Source: Neisseriaceae bacterium JH1-16
GTDB lineage: Bacteria > Pseudomonadota > Gammaproteobacteria > Burkholderiales > Chromobacteriaceae
Length of the DNA stretch: 64,000 nucleotides
Assembly: GCA_025989215.1 (NCBI GenBank)
Contig: JAPDNP010000002.1
Coordinates: 124,001 to 188,000, forward strand
Reading direction: 5' to 3'
Numbering within the stretch: position 1 is the stretch's first letter; each line of letters begins with the position of its first letter. The translations under genes and the position numbers were made by a program. Shown here piece by piece: positions 40,255 to 49,356 of the stretch. Below the pieces are notes generated by a model that ran no database searches, was not told the DNA's origin, and saw only the letters and a list, made by a program, of their open reading frames with translations.

Positions 40255-41673
40255 ATGCTGTTCGAGCTCAAGCGCGCACCGCGCGCCGAGATCCGGCGCG
40301 AGGCCGGCACGCTGATTCAGCTGGCCCTGCCGATGCTGATCGCCCAGGTGGCCCAGGTCGGCACCGGCTTCGTCGACACGGTAATGGCCGGCCGGGTCGG
40401 CACCGGCGACCTGGCCGCCGCCGCACTCGGCAGCAGCGTGTTCATCACCCTCTATGTCACCCTGATGGGCGTCGCCACCTCGCTCAACCCGATCCTGTCG
40501 CAGCTCTACGGCGCCGGCGACAAGCAGGCGATCGGCGAGACCGGCCGCCAGGGGCTGTGGTTCGGCCTGTTGCTCGGCCTGTTCGGCATGGCGCTGATGT
40601 TCGCGCTGCAACCGCTGCTGCGCGCCTGGCTGACGCTGCCGACCGAGGTCGAGGACAAGATCATGCTGTTCATCACCGGTGCGGCGCTCGGCATGCCGGC
40701 GGCGATGATGCACCGTGCGTTGCACGCCTATGCCTCCAGCCTGAACCGCCCCAAGGCGATCATGTATGTCAGCATCACCGCGCTGCTGCTCAACATCCCG
40801 CTCAACTACATGTTCATCCACGGCCTGTTCGGCCTGCCGAAGATGGGCGGTGCCGGCTGCGGCTGGGCGACAGGGACGGTGTTCTGGTTCAACGCGATTG
40901 CGCTGTTCTGCTATATCGCGCTCAACCGCTACTTCAAGCCGTTCGGCCTGACCGAGCGCTTCAGCCGGCCCAATCTGGCCCGCTTCAAGGAATTCCTGCA
41001 CCTGGGGGTGCCGATGGGCCTGTCCTACTTCGTCGAGGTCAGCCTGTTCACCTTCATCGCCTTCCTGATCACCGGCTTCGGCACGGTATACGTGGCCAGC
41101 CAGCAGGCGGTGATCAACTTCTGCAGCCTGATCTACATGGTGCCGCAGAGCGTCGCCGTGGCGCTGTCGGTACGGGTGGGCCAGAGCATCGGCGCCGGCG
41201 ACCCGCACCGTGCCCGCTTCATCAGCGCACTCGGCCTGGTGATCGGCTTCACCGCGGCGCTGGGCACGGCGCTCTTGGTGCTGGTGTTGCGCACCCCGAT
41301 CATGCAGATGTACTCGACCGACCCCGAGGTGGTGGTAATCGGCGCAACGCTGCTGATCTTCGCCGCCTTCTTCCAGCTGAGCGACGCCACGCAGACCATC
41401 GCCTCGGGCGCCTTGCGCGGCTACAAGCTGACCACCGTGCCGATGCTGATCCACAGCGTGTCGTTCTGGGGCGTCGGCCTGGGCCTCGGCAGTTGGCTTG
41501 GCCTGTCGCACGGCAGCATCCTCGGCTACGTCCGCCCGATGGGGGTGTACGGCTTCTGGATCGCGCTGGTGATCAGCCTGACCGCCGCAGCGATCCTGCT
41601 GGTCAGCTACCTGTCCTTCGCCAGCCGCCGGCACTTGGCGGCGTCCTCTCACCACAAGGCAGTCACCCCGTGA
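40255..41673 (+). CDS. norM: MATE family multidrug efflux transporter (NorM type)
   Basis: The 472-residue inner-membrane protein shows the NorM pattern: LIQLALPMLIAQVAQVGTGF with VDTVMAGRVGTGDLAA in the first lobe, NPILSQLYGAGD, and the matching SQQAVINFCSLIYMVPQSVA in the second. Twelve helices are visible. NorM exporters use Na+ or H+ to expel cationic drugs and dyes. It differs clearly from the DinF-like gene at 15700. Its stop overlaps the murB start, so murB expression depends on it. Confidence 0.92.
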   Translation: MLFELKRAPRAEIRREAGTLIQLALPMLIAQVAQVGTGFVDTVMAGRVGTGDLAAAALGSSVFITLYVTLMGVATSLNPILSQLYGAGDKQAIGETGRQGLWFGLLLGLFGMALMFALQPLLRAWLTLPTEVEDKIMLFITGAALGMPAAMMHRALHAYASSLNRPKAIMYVSITALLLNIPLNYMFIHGLFGLPKMGGAGCGWATGTVFWFNAIALFCYIALNRYFKPFGLTERFSRPNLARFKEFLHLGVPMGLSYFVEVSLFTFIAFLITGFGTVYVASQQAVINFCSLIYMVPQSVAVALSVRVGQSIGAGDPHRARFISALGLVIGFTAALGTALLVLVLRTPIMQMYSTDPEVVVIGATLLIFAAFFQLSDATQTIASGALRGYKLTTVPMLIHSVSFWGVGLGLGSWLGLSHGSILGYVRPMGVYGFWIALVISLTAAAILLVSYLSFASRRHLAASSHHKAVTP

Positions 41674-42695
41674 GCTTCACCCTGATTTCCGAGCATCCGC
41701 TGACCGCGCTCAACACCTTCGGCATCGCCGTGAACGCCCGTCACTTCACCACCTTGACCGAGCGGGCCGACCTGCCAGCGCTGCTGACGAGCGAGGCCTA
41801 CCACCAGGGCCCGGTGCTGTGGCTCGGCGGCGGCAGCAACCTGCTGTTCACCCGCGACTATCCGGGGCTGGTGGTGAAGGTGGCGCTGCGCGGCGTGCAA
41901 GTGCTGGCGGACGACGGCGACACGGTGCTGGTCGAAGCCGCCGCCGGCGAAACCTGGCACGACTTCGTCTGCCATACCCTGGCCGAAGGCTGGGCCGGGC
42001 TGGAAAACCTGAGCCTGATCCCGGGCACGGTCGGCGCCGCGCCGATCCAGAACATCGGCGCCTACGGCGTCGAGGTGAAGGACCGGCTCGACAGCGTGGT
42101 GTGCGCCGATCTCTCCGACGGTGGCGCCGAAGTGATCCTCGCCAACGCCGACTGCCGCTTCGGCTACCGCGACAGCGTGTTCAAACACGAAGCGGCAGGC
42201 CGGCTGCTGGTCACCGCGGTGCGCTTCCGGCTGTCGCGCCACGCCGCGCTCAAGACCGGCTACGGCGACATCCAGCGCGAACTCGACGCACAGGGCATCG
42301 CCACACCGACCGCGCAGGACGTGGCCCGTGCGGTGATCGCGATCCGCCAGAGCAAGCTGCCCGACCCGGCGGTGCTCGGCAACGCCGGCAGCTTCTTCAA
42401 GAACCCGGTGATCGATGCCGAGGCCGCCGCCGCGCTGCTGGCACGTTTCCCGACCCTGCCGCACTACCCGGCAGCAGACGGCCGGGTGAAGCTGGCCGCT
42501 GGCTGGCTGATCGACCAGGCCGGCCTGAAGGGTTACCGCCAGGGCGCTGCCGGCGTGCACGAGAAGCAGGCGCTGGTGCTGGTCAACCACGGCGGCGCCA
42601 GCGGCAGCGAGATCCGCGCACTGGCCCAGCATGTGCAGGACACGGTACGCGCGCGCTACGGCGTCGAGCTGGAACCGGAACCGATCGTGCTCTGA
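41670..42695 (+). CDS. murB: UDP-N-acetylenolpyruvoylglucosamine reductase (type I)
   Basis: The 341-residue flavoenzyme reduces the enolpyruvyl group to make UDP-MurNAc for peptidoglycan. It starts at a GTG overlapping the norM stop (GTGA). LGGGSNLLF, SLIPGTVGAAPIQNIGAYGVE and LGNAGSFFKNP carry FAD- and substrate-binding residues, the last including the catalytic serine. The C-terminal extension marks the E. coli-like type I enzyme. The long frame upstream, within norM, is spurious. Confidence 0.96.
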   Translation: MSFTLISEHPLTALNTFGIAVNARHFTTLTERADLPALLTSEAYHQGPVLWLGGGSNLLFTRDYPGLVVKVALRGVQVLADDGDTVLVEAAAGETWHDFVCHTLAEGWAGLENLSLIPGTVGAAPIQNIGAYGVEVKDRLDSVVCADLSDGGAEVILANADCRFGYRDSVFKHEAAGRLLVTAVRFRLSRHAALKTGYGDIQRELDAQGIATPTAQDVARAVIAIRQSKLPDPAVLGNAGSFFKNPVIDAEAAAALLARFPTLPHYPAADGRVKLAAGWLIDQAGLKGYRQGAAGVHEKQALVLVNHGGASGSEIRALAQHVQDTVRARYGVELEPEPIVL

Positions 42696-42720
42696 GTCAA
42701 AGAGCCCATCCCGCCCCATC

Positions 42721-42756
42721 GTTCGGCCAACCTGGTACCCCCAAGGTTGGCTGAAC
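42721..42756 (+). terminator. Hairpin built from the uptake-like word, after murB
   Basis: GTTCGGCCAACCT pairs with AGGTTGGCTGAAC around a ten-base loop. There is no real T run, so termination would be weak. It is one of several hairpins in the window made from the TTCGGCCAA word. Confidence 0.5.
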
Positions 42757-42813
42757 CGTTTATGGCGGCACTCATACCGCCCGTTGTCCAATAGCCACAT
42801 ATCTTCACATTAA

Positions 42814-42863
42814 ATTAGACATTTCGTCGCAGCAAACCCGCAAAATACGACTAAATGTCTAAT
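42814..42863. repeat. 16-base inverted repeat upstream of leuA
   Basis: ATTAGACATTTCGTCG (42814-42829) and CGACTAAATGTCTAAT (42848-42863) are inverted copies with one mismatch, 18 bases apart. The region is AT-rich and about 160 bases before the leuA start. It may be an operator or an RNA hairpin in the leuA leader. A possible -35 (TTGACG, 42911) lies further downstream without a clear -10. Confidence 0.6.
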
Positions 42864-43020
42864 TAATTCGACCAAATACGTCTCCATCAATCGACATCCC
42901 AGTTTTCTCTTTGACGAATTGTCATTTCTTCGCCAGTCTAAAAGTAGACGCCCCCGCAGTCGGCTGCGATCCAGCCAACGGCGAGGAGGCGGCACTACCA
43001 TAAGACAAAGGGAATTCACC

Positions 43021-44724
43021 ATGAGCATGCACCCCACCCCCAGCAGTAAGTATCGGGCGTTCCAGCCGATCGTCCTGCCCGACCGGCAGTGGCCGAATCG
43101 GCGCCTTACCCAGGCGCCGATCTGGATGAGTACCGACCTGCGCGACGGCAACCAGTCGCTGATCGAACCGATGAGCGTCGCCAAGAAGCTGAAGATGTTC
43201 GAAACCCTGGTCGGCATCGGCGTGAAGGAGATCGAGGTGGCCTTCCCGTCCGCCTCGCAGACCGACTTCGACTTCGTGCGCAAGCTGATCGAAGAAGAGC
43301 GCATCCCCGCCGACGTCACCATCGAGGTGCTGACCCAGTCGCGCGAAGACCTGATCCGCCGCACCGTCGACTCGTTGGCCGGCGCGCGCCGCGCCATCGT
43401 CCACCTCTATAACGCGGTGGCGCCGAGCTTCCGTCGCATCGTGTTCAATGCCAGCCGCGACGAGGTGAAGGCGCTGGCGGTCAACGGCACCCGGCTGATC
43501 AAGGAACTGACCGACGCCCGCCCCGGCACCGAATGGGTGTTCGAGTATTCGCCGGAAACCTTCTCGATGACCGAGATCGACTTCGCGCTGGAAGTATGCG
43601 ACGCGGTATCGGCGGTATGGCAGCCGACGCCGGAGCGCAAGATGATCGTCAATCTGCCGGCCACAGTGGAAATGTCGACGCCGAACACCTACGCCGACCA
43701 GATCGAATGGATGCACCGCCACTTGGCGCGGCGCGACAGCATCGCGCTGTCGGTGCACCCGCACAACGACCGCGGCTGCGCGGTGGCGGCCGCCGAGCTC
43801 GCCCAACTGGCTGGCGCCGATCGGGTGGAGGGCTGCCTGTTCGGCAGCGGCGAGCGCACCGGCAACGTCGATTTGGTGACGCTGGCGCTCAACCTGTACA
43901 GCCAGGGCATCGACCCGGGGCTCGACTTCTCCGACATCGACGCGGTGCGCCAGGTGGCCGAGTACTGCACCGGCCTGCCGGTGCACCCGCGCCACCCCTA
44001 TGTCGGCGACCTGGTGTTCACCGCCTTCTCCGGTTCGCACCAGGACGCGATCAAGAAGGGCATGGCGGCACAGCACCCCGACGCGCCGTGGGAAGTGCCC
44101 TACCTGCCGATCGACCCGGCCGACCTTGGCCGAAGCTACGACGCGGTGATCCGCGTCAACAGCCAGTCCGGCAAGGGCGGGGTCAGCTACCTGTTGCAGC
44201 ACGAGCATGGCTTCGACCTGCCGCGCCGTCTGCAGATCGAGTTCTCGCGGGCGATCCAGCACGTCAGCGACCTGTCCGGTAAGGAGGTACACAGCGACGA
44301 CATCTACGGCCTGTTCAAGTCCGAATACCTCGATCAGAACGCGCCGTACGGCTATCGCCAGCACCGCGTCAGCGGCACCGGCGGCGAACCGGTGACGCTG
44401 AACGCCGAACTCGACGTGGCCGGCCGGCAGTGCACCATCGAGGGTAGCGGCCACGGCCCGCTCGAAGCCTTCGTCAACGGCCTCAACGCAGCGCTCGGCC
44501 TGGAGCTGATGGTGCTCGACTACCACGAGCACGCGATCGGCAGCGGCGCCGATGCGCAGGCGGCCTGCTATATCGAACTGCGCGTCGGCCACAGCCCGAC
44601 CCTGTTCGGGGTCGGCGTCGACAAGGACATCGTCACCGCCGCGATCCGCGCGGTGCTGTCCGGCGTGAACCGCCACAGCCTGGCCAGCGGCAGCCGCTCG
44701 ATGAGCCATACCGCCACCGCCTGA
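43021..44724 (+). CDS. leuA: 2-isopropylmalate synthase (LeuA type 2)
   Basis: The 567-residue enzyme condenses acetyl-CoA with 2-oxoisovalerate in leucine synthesis. STDLRDGNQ (37-45) and HPHND (246-250) supply the metal ligands, and [12 protein letters not shown] is also diagnostic. The length and sequence fit the longer type 2 group of yeast and actinobacteria rather than E. coli LeuA. A C-terminal regulatory domain for leucine feedback starts near residue 440. AAGGGA precedes the ATG. An AT-rich leader with an inverted repeat lies upstream and a terminator downstream. Confidence 0.95.
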   Translation: MSMHPTPSSKYRAFQPIVLPDRQWPNRRLTQAPIWMSTDLRDGNQSLIEPMSVAKKLKMFETLVGIGVKEIEVAFPSASQTDFDFVRKLIEEERIPADVTIEVLTQSREDLIRRTVDSLAGARRAIVHLYNAVAPSFRRIVFNASRDEVKALAVNGTRLIKELTDARPGTEWVFEYSPETFSMTEIDFALEVCDAVSAVWQPTPERKMIVNLPATVEMSTPNTYADQIEWMHRHLARRDSIALSVHPHNDRGCAVAAAELAQLAGADRVEGCLFGSGERTGNVDLVTLALNLYSQGIDPGLDFSDIDAVRQVAEYCTGLPVHPRHPYVGDLVFTAFSGSHQDAIKKGMAAQHPDAPWEVPYLPIDPADLGRSYDAVIRVNSQSGKGGVSYLLQHEHGFDLPRRLQIEFSRAIQHVSDLSGKEVHSDDIYGLFKSEYLDQNAPYGYRQHRVSGTGGEPVTLNAELDVAGRQCTIEGSGHGPLEAFVNGLNAALGLELMVLDYHEHAIGSGADAQAACYIELRVGHSPTLFGVGVDKDIVTAAIRAVLSGVNRHSLASGSRSMSHTATA

Positions 44725-44740
44725 CCCGCCCGCCTCAGCA

Positions 44741-44771
44741 CGCCGCCCGACTCCGCGCCGGGCGGCGTTTT
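44741..44771 (+). terminator. Intrinsic terminator of leuA
   Basis: The nine-base perfect stem CGCCGCCCG / CGGGCGGCG is followed by TTTTG. Confidence 0.8.
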
Positions 44772-44975
44772 GCTGCCCCCTCCGCGCCGCGGACAATGCC
44801 GCTCCCGACTGCGTGCCGACACGGCACTCCGACGCCCTCACCCGGCCAGCCCCCTGCCCACTAGGCCGAGTATCACTATATCCGCCGGTTCGAGACCGGC
44901 CCCCGCAGCGGCTGCGACATCGACCAGTTGAACGCGCTGGCCGGTGCCAATTTCACTCCGCTGAGGCCGGGGCAC

Positions 44976-45093
44976 TTAAAGCCGCTAACAAAACCCAGCA
45001 CAGCGATCCTGGCTAGGCGCACTGCCGCAGACAGTACAAGCAGTACGGCAAGGCAGTGCAACAACGCCAGGAGGGTTTTGTTAGCGGCTCTTA
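44976..45093. repeat. Short inverted-terminal-repeat element, family B, copy 1
   Basis: The 118-base element has 21-base ends, from GCCGCTAACAAAACCC to GGGTTTTGTTAGCGGC, that are inverted copies with two mismatches. Its body shares GGCTAGGCGCA, GTACGGCAAGGCAG and CAACAA with copy 2 at 51091. It encodes nothing visible. An uptake-like word lies five bases beyond its right end. Confidence 0.87.
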
Positions 45094-45255
45094 GGGGTTC
45101 GGCCAACCTTGCCAATACTGACGCCCCTAATCCCCCAACGACCACATCGCCGCACCAGATTCACTCGCCACACATTGCCTAGGGAAAACCCCAACTGTCG
45201 AGCAATTACTCGGTTCAATTACGATGCTGGGGAGCTAGTCGGCGTCATACGATCG

Positions 45256-45272
45256 CCCCCCCCCCCCCCCCC
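45256..45272. repeat. C17 homopolymer tract
   Basis: Seventeen consecutive C, about 257 bases upstream of the porin start codon. In Neisseria, G or C runs in porin promoters vary in length and switch expression. Here the tract is far from the start codon and the promoter position is unknown. Homopolymers of this length are also prone to sequencing error. Confidence 0.9.
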
Positions 45273-45528
45273 GGGAGGTGGCCGATCGATCCCGGCTCGC
45301 CCTATCACGACTTGCAAAGAATTGGCCCCGGGGTGGGAGAGAGAGGCTCGCTCACGCCGCCAATCGAACCAAGGCGTGATGCAAAAGAGAAACACCAATG
45401 ACGGCAACGGGATGATCTTAATTGGCACAACTGGTATTACCAGTCATGCCAGCATAGATTGCCAGAGCGTAGAAAGCCCACCTGCCGTCGCAGGTACGAA
45501 GGCTTCACGCACAAACAAGGGGAAATAC

Positions 45529-46674
45529 GTGCACAACTACAAGAAATTGACTTATCTGGCAGTGGCTTTGGCTCTGCCGGCCGCAGCCCAAGCAGATACG
45601 ACCATTTACGGTTACATGAGCGCGGGGGTCGAATCCGCCAAAGCCTCGGGCCATGGCATCTCAAGCACCACCACTCGGGTCGAGGACCTGAACTCGCGAA
45701 TCGGCTTCAAGGGCAACGAGGATCTGGGCAACGGCTTGCAGGCGATCTGGCAGGTGGAAAGCAGTCTGCGCAACTTCGAGCAGGGCGGCACCAACGATAA
45801 GGGTCAGAGCGCCACGCTGGCCACCCGCAACAGCTTCGTCGGCCTGCAGAGCAATGACTGGGGCACGGTGCAACTGGGCCTGTACGACTCGGCCTACAAG
45901 CGCATGACCACCAGCAATCTGGGCATCAACCTGTGGCACGACGCCGAGGGCGACATCAACCCCAGCAGCGTGAACGGCGTGGCAAACCGCCGCAACGCCC
46001 GTCTGGCCAACAGCGTGCACTACACCTCGCCGGTGTGGAGCGGCCTGCAATTCGGGGTGTCCTACGGCATGGATGAGCTGCGCCCGACCGCGACCAACGG
46101 CACCCGCCAAAACGACGACCGCCTGGATATCGCCGCCGAGTACACCGCCGGCGGCCTGAACCTCGGCCTCGGCTACGACCATGAAGGCAACAAGCTCAAC
46201 AGCGCCGCCACCGCCGAAGGCCAGCAGAGCATCACCGGCCTCAAGGCGGCGGGCTCCTACACCTTCGCCCGCACCGGCACCCTGATCGGCGCCAGCTACG
46301 AACGGGTCAAGACCAACAACAACGGCAGCCCGAACACCACCCAGGACGACTGGCTGGTCGCCCTGTCGCAGCCTATCGTCGGCCCGCTCACCTTCAAGGC
46401 GGTATACGCGGAACTGGGCAAACTGAACGGCGCCCCGAACGGCACCAACCCGGACGACTACAAGGCCAAGGAGTGGACCGTCGGCGTCTCGTACGATATG
46501 TCCAAGCGCACCCAGCTATTCCTCTACGGCACCAAGATCGTCAACGGCGCGCAGCAGAACGCCAACTTCGTCAACGACCCGGTCTATACCAGCGGCATCG
46601 GCACTGCCGACGCGGCCCTGGCCAAGGGCGTTGCCCCGCAGGCCATTACCCTGGGTATGAGCCACCAGTTCTAA
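45529..46674 (+). CDS. Gram-negative trimeric porin
   Basis: The 381-residue protein starts at a GTG at 45529 (read M-HNYKKLTYLAV), with AAGGGGA placed correctly upstream. The signal peptide ends AAAQA before DTTIYG. The mature part is a 16-strand porin: TTIYGYMSAGV at the start, NSRIGFKGNEDLGNGL, and the constriction-loop region around GTVQLGLYDSAYK. It ends GMSHQF with the terminal phenylalanine. It allows diffusion of small solutes. The open frame reaches back to 45109, but that part is not protein-like. A C17 tract lies in its leader. Confidence 0.94.
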   Translation: MHNYKKLTYLAVALALPAAAQADTTIYGYMSAGVESAKASGHGISSTTTRVEDLNSRIGFKGNEDLGNGLQAIWQVESSLRNFEQGGTNDKGQSATLATRNSFVGLQSNDWGTVQLGLYDSAYKRMTTSNLGINLWHDAEGDINPSSVNGVANRRNARLANSVHYTSPVWSGLQFGVSYGMDELRPTATNGTRQNDDRLDIAAEYTAGGLNLGLGYDHEGNKLNSAATAEGQQSITGLKAAGSYTFARTGTLIGASYERVKTNNNGSPNTTQDDWLVALSQPIVGPLTFKAVYAELGKLNGAPNGTNPDDYKAKEWTVGVSYDMSKRTQLFLYGTKIVNGAQQNANFVNDPVYTSGIGTADAALAKGVAPQAITLGMSHQF

Positions 46675-46705
46675 GCCTCCTGGCAACTCTCAGTCAGTCT
46701 ATTCG

Positions 46706-46748
46706 CCCGGTCGACCCCGCCTCGTGCGGGAGTCACCGGGCTCTTTTT
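46706..46748 (+). terminator. Intrinsic terminator of the porin gene
   Basis: An imperfect stem of about 15 bases (CCCGGTCGACCCCGC with GCGGGAGTCACCGGG) is followed by CTCTTTTT. Confidence 0.75.
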
Positions 46749-46793
46749 ACCTCCCCATTCGGCCAACCCTGGCCGAAAATACAGGCATCAGAC

Positions 46794-47255
46794 TCACGCT
46801 GCGTGCAGGTCGCGCCGCATGATGGTCACCGCCTCGCCGTCCTGCTGCACCTCTTCGACGTCCCGCCAGCCGAGCCGGCGGTACCAGTCCTGCTGATCCG
46901 GGGTATACAGGTGCAGTGCCGGCAGACCCAGCCGGGCGGCGTGATCGATGCAGGCCGTCACCAGTTGCCGCCCCAGCCCTTCCCCTCGATATTCCGGCGC
47001 CACCCAGACCTCGCCGAGCCAATAGGGCTTGTCCGGATGCCCGGCCAGTTCGTGGCACTTCACGCTGGCACTGCCGAGCAGCGCATCGCTGGCTGACAGC
47101 AGCAGCCAGGTGAACGGCACGCGTTCGCTCAACTGCCCCTGCAGGCGATCCCGGACCCGCTCTTTAGATGCCCACGGTGCAAACGCGCTCCACTCGGCGT
47201 GCAGCGCGCCGGTCAGCTCGTCTAGGCGTTCCGGGCGGTCGCTCAGCAACGTCAA
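46794..47255 (-). CDS. GNAT family N-acetyltransferase
   Basis: The protein of about 153 residues carries the GNAT core: LGEVWVAPEYRGEGLGRQLV holds the acetyl-CoA-binding R/Q-x-x-G-x-G/A loop, followed by LHLYTPDQQDWYRRLGW, the usual last helix and strand. The only ATG is at 47327, which overlaps the upstream gene by 59 bases and adds a proline-rich stretch. I prefer the TTG at 47255, but the start is uncertain. The substrate is unknown. Confidence 0.8.
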   Translation of the reverse strand: MTLLSDRPERLDELTGALHAEWSAFAPWASKERVRDRLQGQLSERVPFTWLLLSASDALLGSASVKCHELAGHPDKPYWLGEVWVAPEYRGEGLGRQLVTACIDHAARLGLPALHLYTPDQQDWYRRLGWRDVEEVQQDGEAVTIMRRDLHAA

Positions 47256-47268
47256 TTGCGGCGGAGGC

Positions 47269-47883
47269 TCAGGCGGTGGCACAGTCGGGCTCTTCCGTTG
47301 TCTCGGCCAATTCGGCCAGATTGGCATACACCACCTGTACCGTCGCGCTAGCCGTCAGTAGCCGCACCACGCTCGGCAACGGCTCAGCCAGGTTCGCCGC
47401 GTAATCGAGCTCGCCGACCGCGCTGTCGACCGGAAACGCCAAGTGCTCCAGTGGCGGGCAGAACTGCGCATCGACCCCCGGCTTGTTGCCACGCGGATCG
47501 ACACGGTACCAACCATGCTCCTCCAGATAGACACTGTTCAGGCCGTGCAGGGTGTAGGGCGCACCACCGCCCTCCAGCGACAAGTACTGATAGCACAAGC
47601 CCGCCGGGATGCCATTGGCGCGCAGCAGCGCGGCGAGCAGGTGGCTCTTCGCATAGCAGTAACCGGTAGCGTGTTCGAGCACGTCCGAGGCCTTGCAGGT
47701 CACCGGGTTGAGCGCGTCGTCGCGATAGTCCCAGCTGTGACGAATCCGGTCGCGGACGAACTCGAAACAGCGCTGCGCCACCTGCTGTTTATCGCGTGCT
47801 CCCTCGGCCAGTTCGCGCGCCTTGGCGAGCACCGCCGGGTGTTGGCTATCGATCCATTCACTGTGGGCCAAATACCGCTCCAT
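47269..47883 (-). CDS. Transglutaminase-like cysteine peptidase-fold protein
   Basis: The 204-residue protein has the transglutaminase-core triad: the cysteine in ATGYCYAKSHLLAALLRANG, the histidine in TLHGLNSVYL and the aspartate in YRVDPRG. Such small bacterial proteins act as proteases, amidases or cross-linkers; the target is unknown. It has no signal peptide. It lies just upstream of the GNAT gene and may be co-transcribed with it. Confidence 0.85.
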   Translation of the reverse strand: MERYLAHSEWIDSQHPAVLAKARELAEGARDKQQVAQRCFEFVRDRIRHSWDYRDDALNPVTCKASDVLEHATGYCYAKSHLLAALLRANGIPAGLCYQYLSLEGGGAPYTLHGLNSVYLEEHGWYRVDPRGNKPGVDAQFCPPLEHLAFPVDSAVGELDYAANLAEPLPSVVRLLTASATVQVVYANLAELAETTEEPDCATA

Positions 47884-48122
47884 TTATGCCTCCTTTGCAT
47901 GGTGATGCCAAAATCATAACACTCCCAACGATGGTGAGCCGCCCCGAATCGCGACAGCAGCACACTCGACAAGCCCATTTTTCCCGCATCGCAAAGCTCG
48001 ATCCCGCCCAGCGCACCAAAATGGCCGATCATCGCAGCACGGCTCCGATACCACCCAAGGACTACTAATACTCAGAATGCAATTCCGCCATTGGACCAAT
48101 AAAACAGGCCAAGGAAAATGTC

Positions 48123-49328
48123 ATGGGAAAGAATATTCTGTTCTGCGCCGATGGCACCTGGAATGGTCCGGGCGAGGGTGACAACACGGATAGCATTCCG
48201 GACCCGACCAATGTTCTAAAGCTGTTCTTACGCCTATCCGGACAAGACAGTCTCTATGGCTATCGCCTTGCTTCCGAACAGGAAAGAGAAGAAAAGTCCG
48301 GCGATGGAACACCCCTGCAGATCGCAAAATATCTGCACGGTGTCGGCGATTCAAACAACCTATTGGTCAAGGCGCTGGGTGGAGCATTCGGGTCGGGCCT
48401 GATCACCCGAATTGTCAGGGGCTATACTTTCATCTCCAGAAACTACCTATCCGGAGACCGAATATTCATCATCGGCTTCAGTCGCGGTGCGTACACGGCC
48501 AGGGCGCTGGCCGGACTGATTTCATCACAGGGCTTAATCGACCCGCAAAGCATCGACCTCTCCGACCCGAATCAAGCCTATCAAGCCGGCACGGCCACAT
48601 GGTATCTGTACCGGAAAGAGGCTCTTGGTAATAATCAGAATTGGCTGGACAAGCTCGAGAATATCGTCACCTATCTACCATCCTTCATCACTCGCCCGGC
48701 CGCTTCGATCGAGCTAATCAAGAACGTCCCGATCCAGGTGGTCGCCGTATGGGAAACCGTCGGCGCCCTCGGCATTCCACAATATGCCGGCAACGATACG
48801 CGGATCGATGCCTTCAAGTTTGCCGATACCAAATTGAGCACGATGGTACAGGAGAGCTTTCAAGCCATTGCCATAGACGAACAGCGGGTTGACTTCACTC
48901 CGACGCTGTGGGATCCAGACCCCCGCGTCACCCAGGTGCTGTTTTGTGGCGCTCATGCAGATGTAGGCGGCGGTTATCCGGCAATGAACAACGAGAGCGG
49001 GCTCTCTGACATTACGCTGGAATGGATGATCAACACCCTTTTGGCCAAAGGGGTGCACTTCATGCCAACCCCAAACGCACCAGACCCGCTCGGCGTTGCA
49101 CACCAACCGTGGACCCTTCCGCCGTGGACACTGCCGGGTATCCTGATAAATCCGCGCAGTTTCGCTACTGGCTTATCGCTCAGCCGCACCGTTCTGGCCC
49201 GCTGCACCGGAGGCAAGGTTCTGGCCGCCCCAGGCGATTCGCCTGCCGATTATCGTCCGCACAACTTGGAAAACTACCTGAGCATCGGCACCACGTGTCA
49301 AGCATTAGACAATACCAAGCTCTACTGA
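48123..49328 (+). CDS. DUF2235 alpha/beta hydrolase (Tle1-like phospholipase family)
   Basis: The 401-residue protein has the DUF2235 pattern: ILFCADGTWN at the start, the nucleophile elbow GFSRG (S120), and CGAHADVGGGY with the presumed catalytic H278. The acidic residue, usually in VWDTVG, is glutamate here (VWETVG, E211). Relatives include type VI secretion phospholipases of the Tle1 family, but the long C-terminal membrane-binding part of Tle1 is missing and no T6SS gene is nearby. Base composition is lower in G and C than in the neighbours. A membrane protein gene follows after 28 bases. Confidence 0.85.
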   Translation: MGKNILFCADGTWNGPGEGDNTDSIPDPTNVLKLFLRLSGQDSLYGYRLASEQEREEKSGDGTPLQIAKYLHGVGDSNNLLVKALGGAFGSGLITRIVRGYTFISRNYLSGDRIFIIGFSRGAYTARALAGLISSQGLIDPQSIDLSDPNQAYQAGTATWYLYRKEALGNNQNWLDKLENIVTYLPSFITRPAASIELIKNVPIQVVAVWETVGALGIPQYAGNDTRIDAFKFADTKLSTMVQESFQAIAIDEQRVDFTPTLWDPDPRVTQVLFCGAHADVGGGYPAMNNESGLSDITLEWMINTLLAKGVHFMPTPNAPDPLGVAHQPWTLPPWTLPGILINPRSFATGLSLSRTVLARCTGGKVLAAPGDSPADYRPHNLENYLSIGTTCQALDNTKLY

Positions 49329-49356
49329 CGGCACCACAGAAAAATGAGGTGGTCTG

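Larger units (their letters stand above)
44772..45528. other. Long intergenic region with gene remnant, repeat and C17 tract
   Basis: About 760 bases without an intact gene. At 44870-44960 the plus strand reads AEYHYIRRFETGPRSGCDID then QLNALAGANF, which looks like a real protein fragment but has a stop just before it and a repeat element just after it; it may be a decayed gene. A family B element (44976-45093), one uptake-like word (45098) and a C17 tract (45256-45272) follow. The rest is probably the porin leader. Confidence 0.5.

Noticed and set aside
45109-45528. N-terminal extension of the porin across the C17 tract
   Set aside because: The translation is not protein-like and a good ribosome site with signal peptide defines the start at 45529. 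Frame-shifting of the coding sequence by the tract is therefore unlikely.
46794-47327. Start of the GNAT gene at the ATG 47327
   Set aside because: It would overlap the upstream gene by 59 bases and add a proline-rich stretch without a ribosome site. A TTG at 47255 fits the fold better, though neither is proven.
48123-49328. Type VI secretion effector Tle1
   Set aside because: The chain is much shorter than Tle1, and no vgrG, PAAR, hcp or immunity lipoprotein gene is adjacent; I keep only the family assignment.
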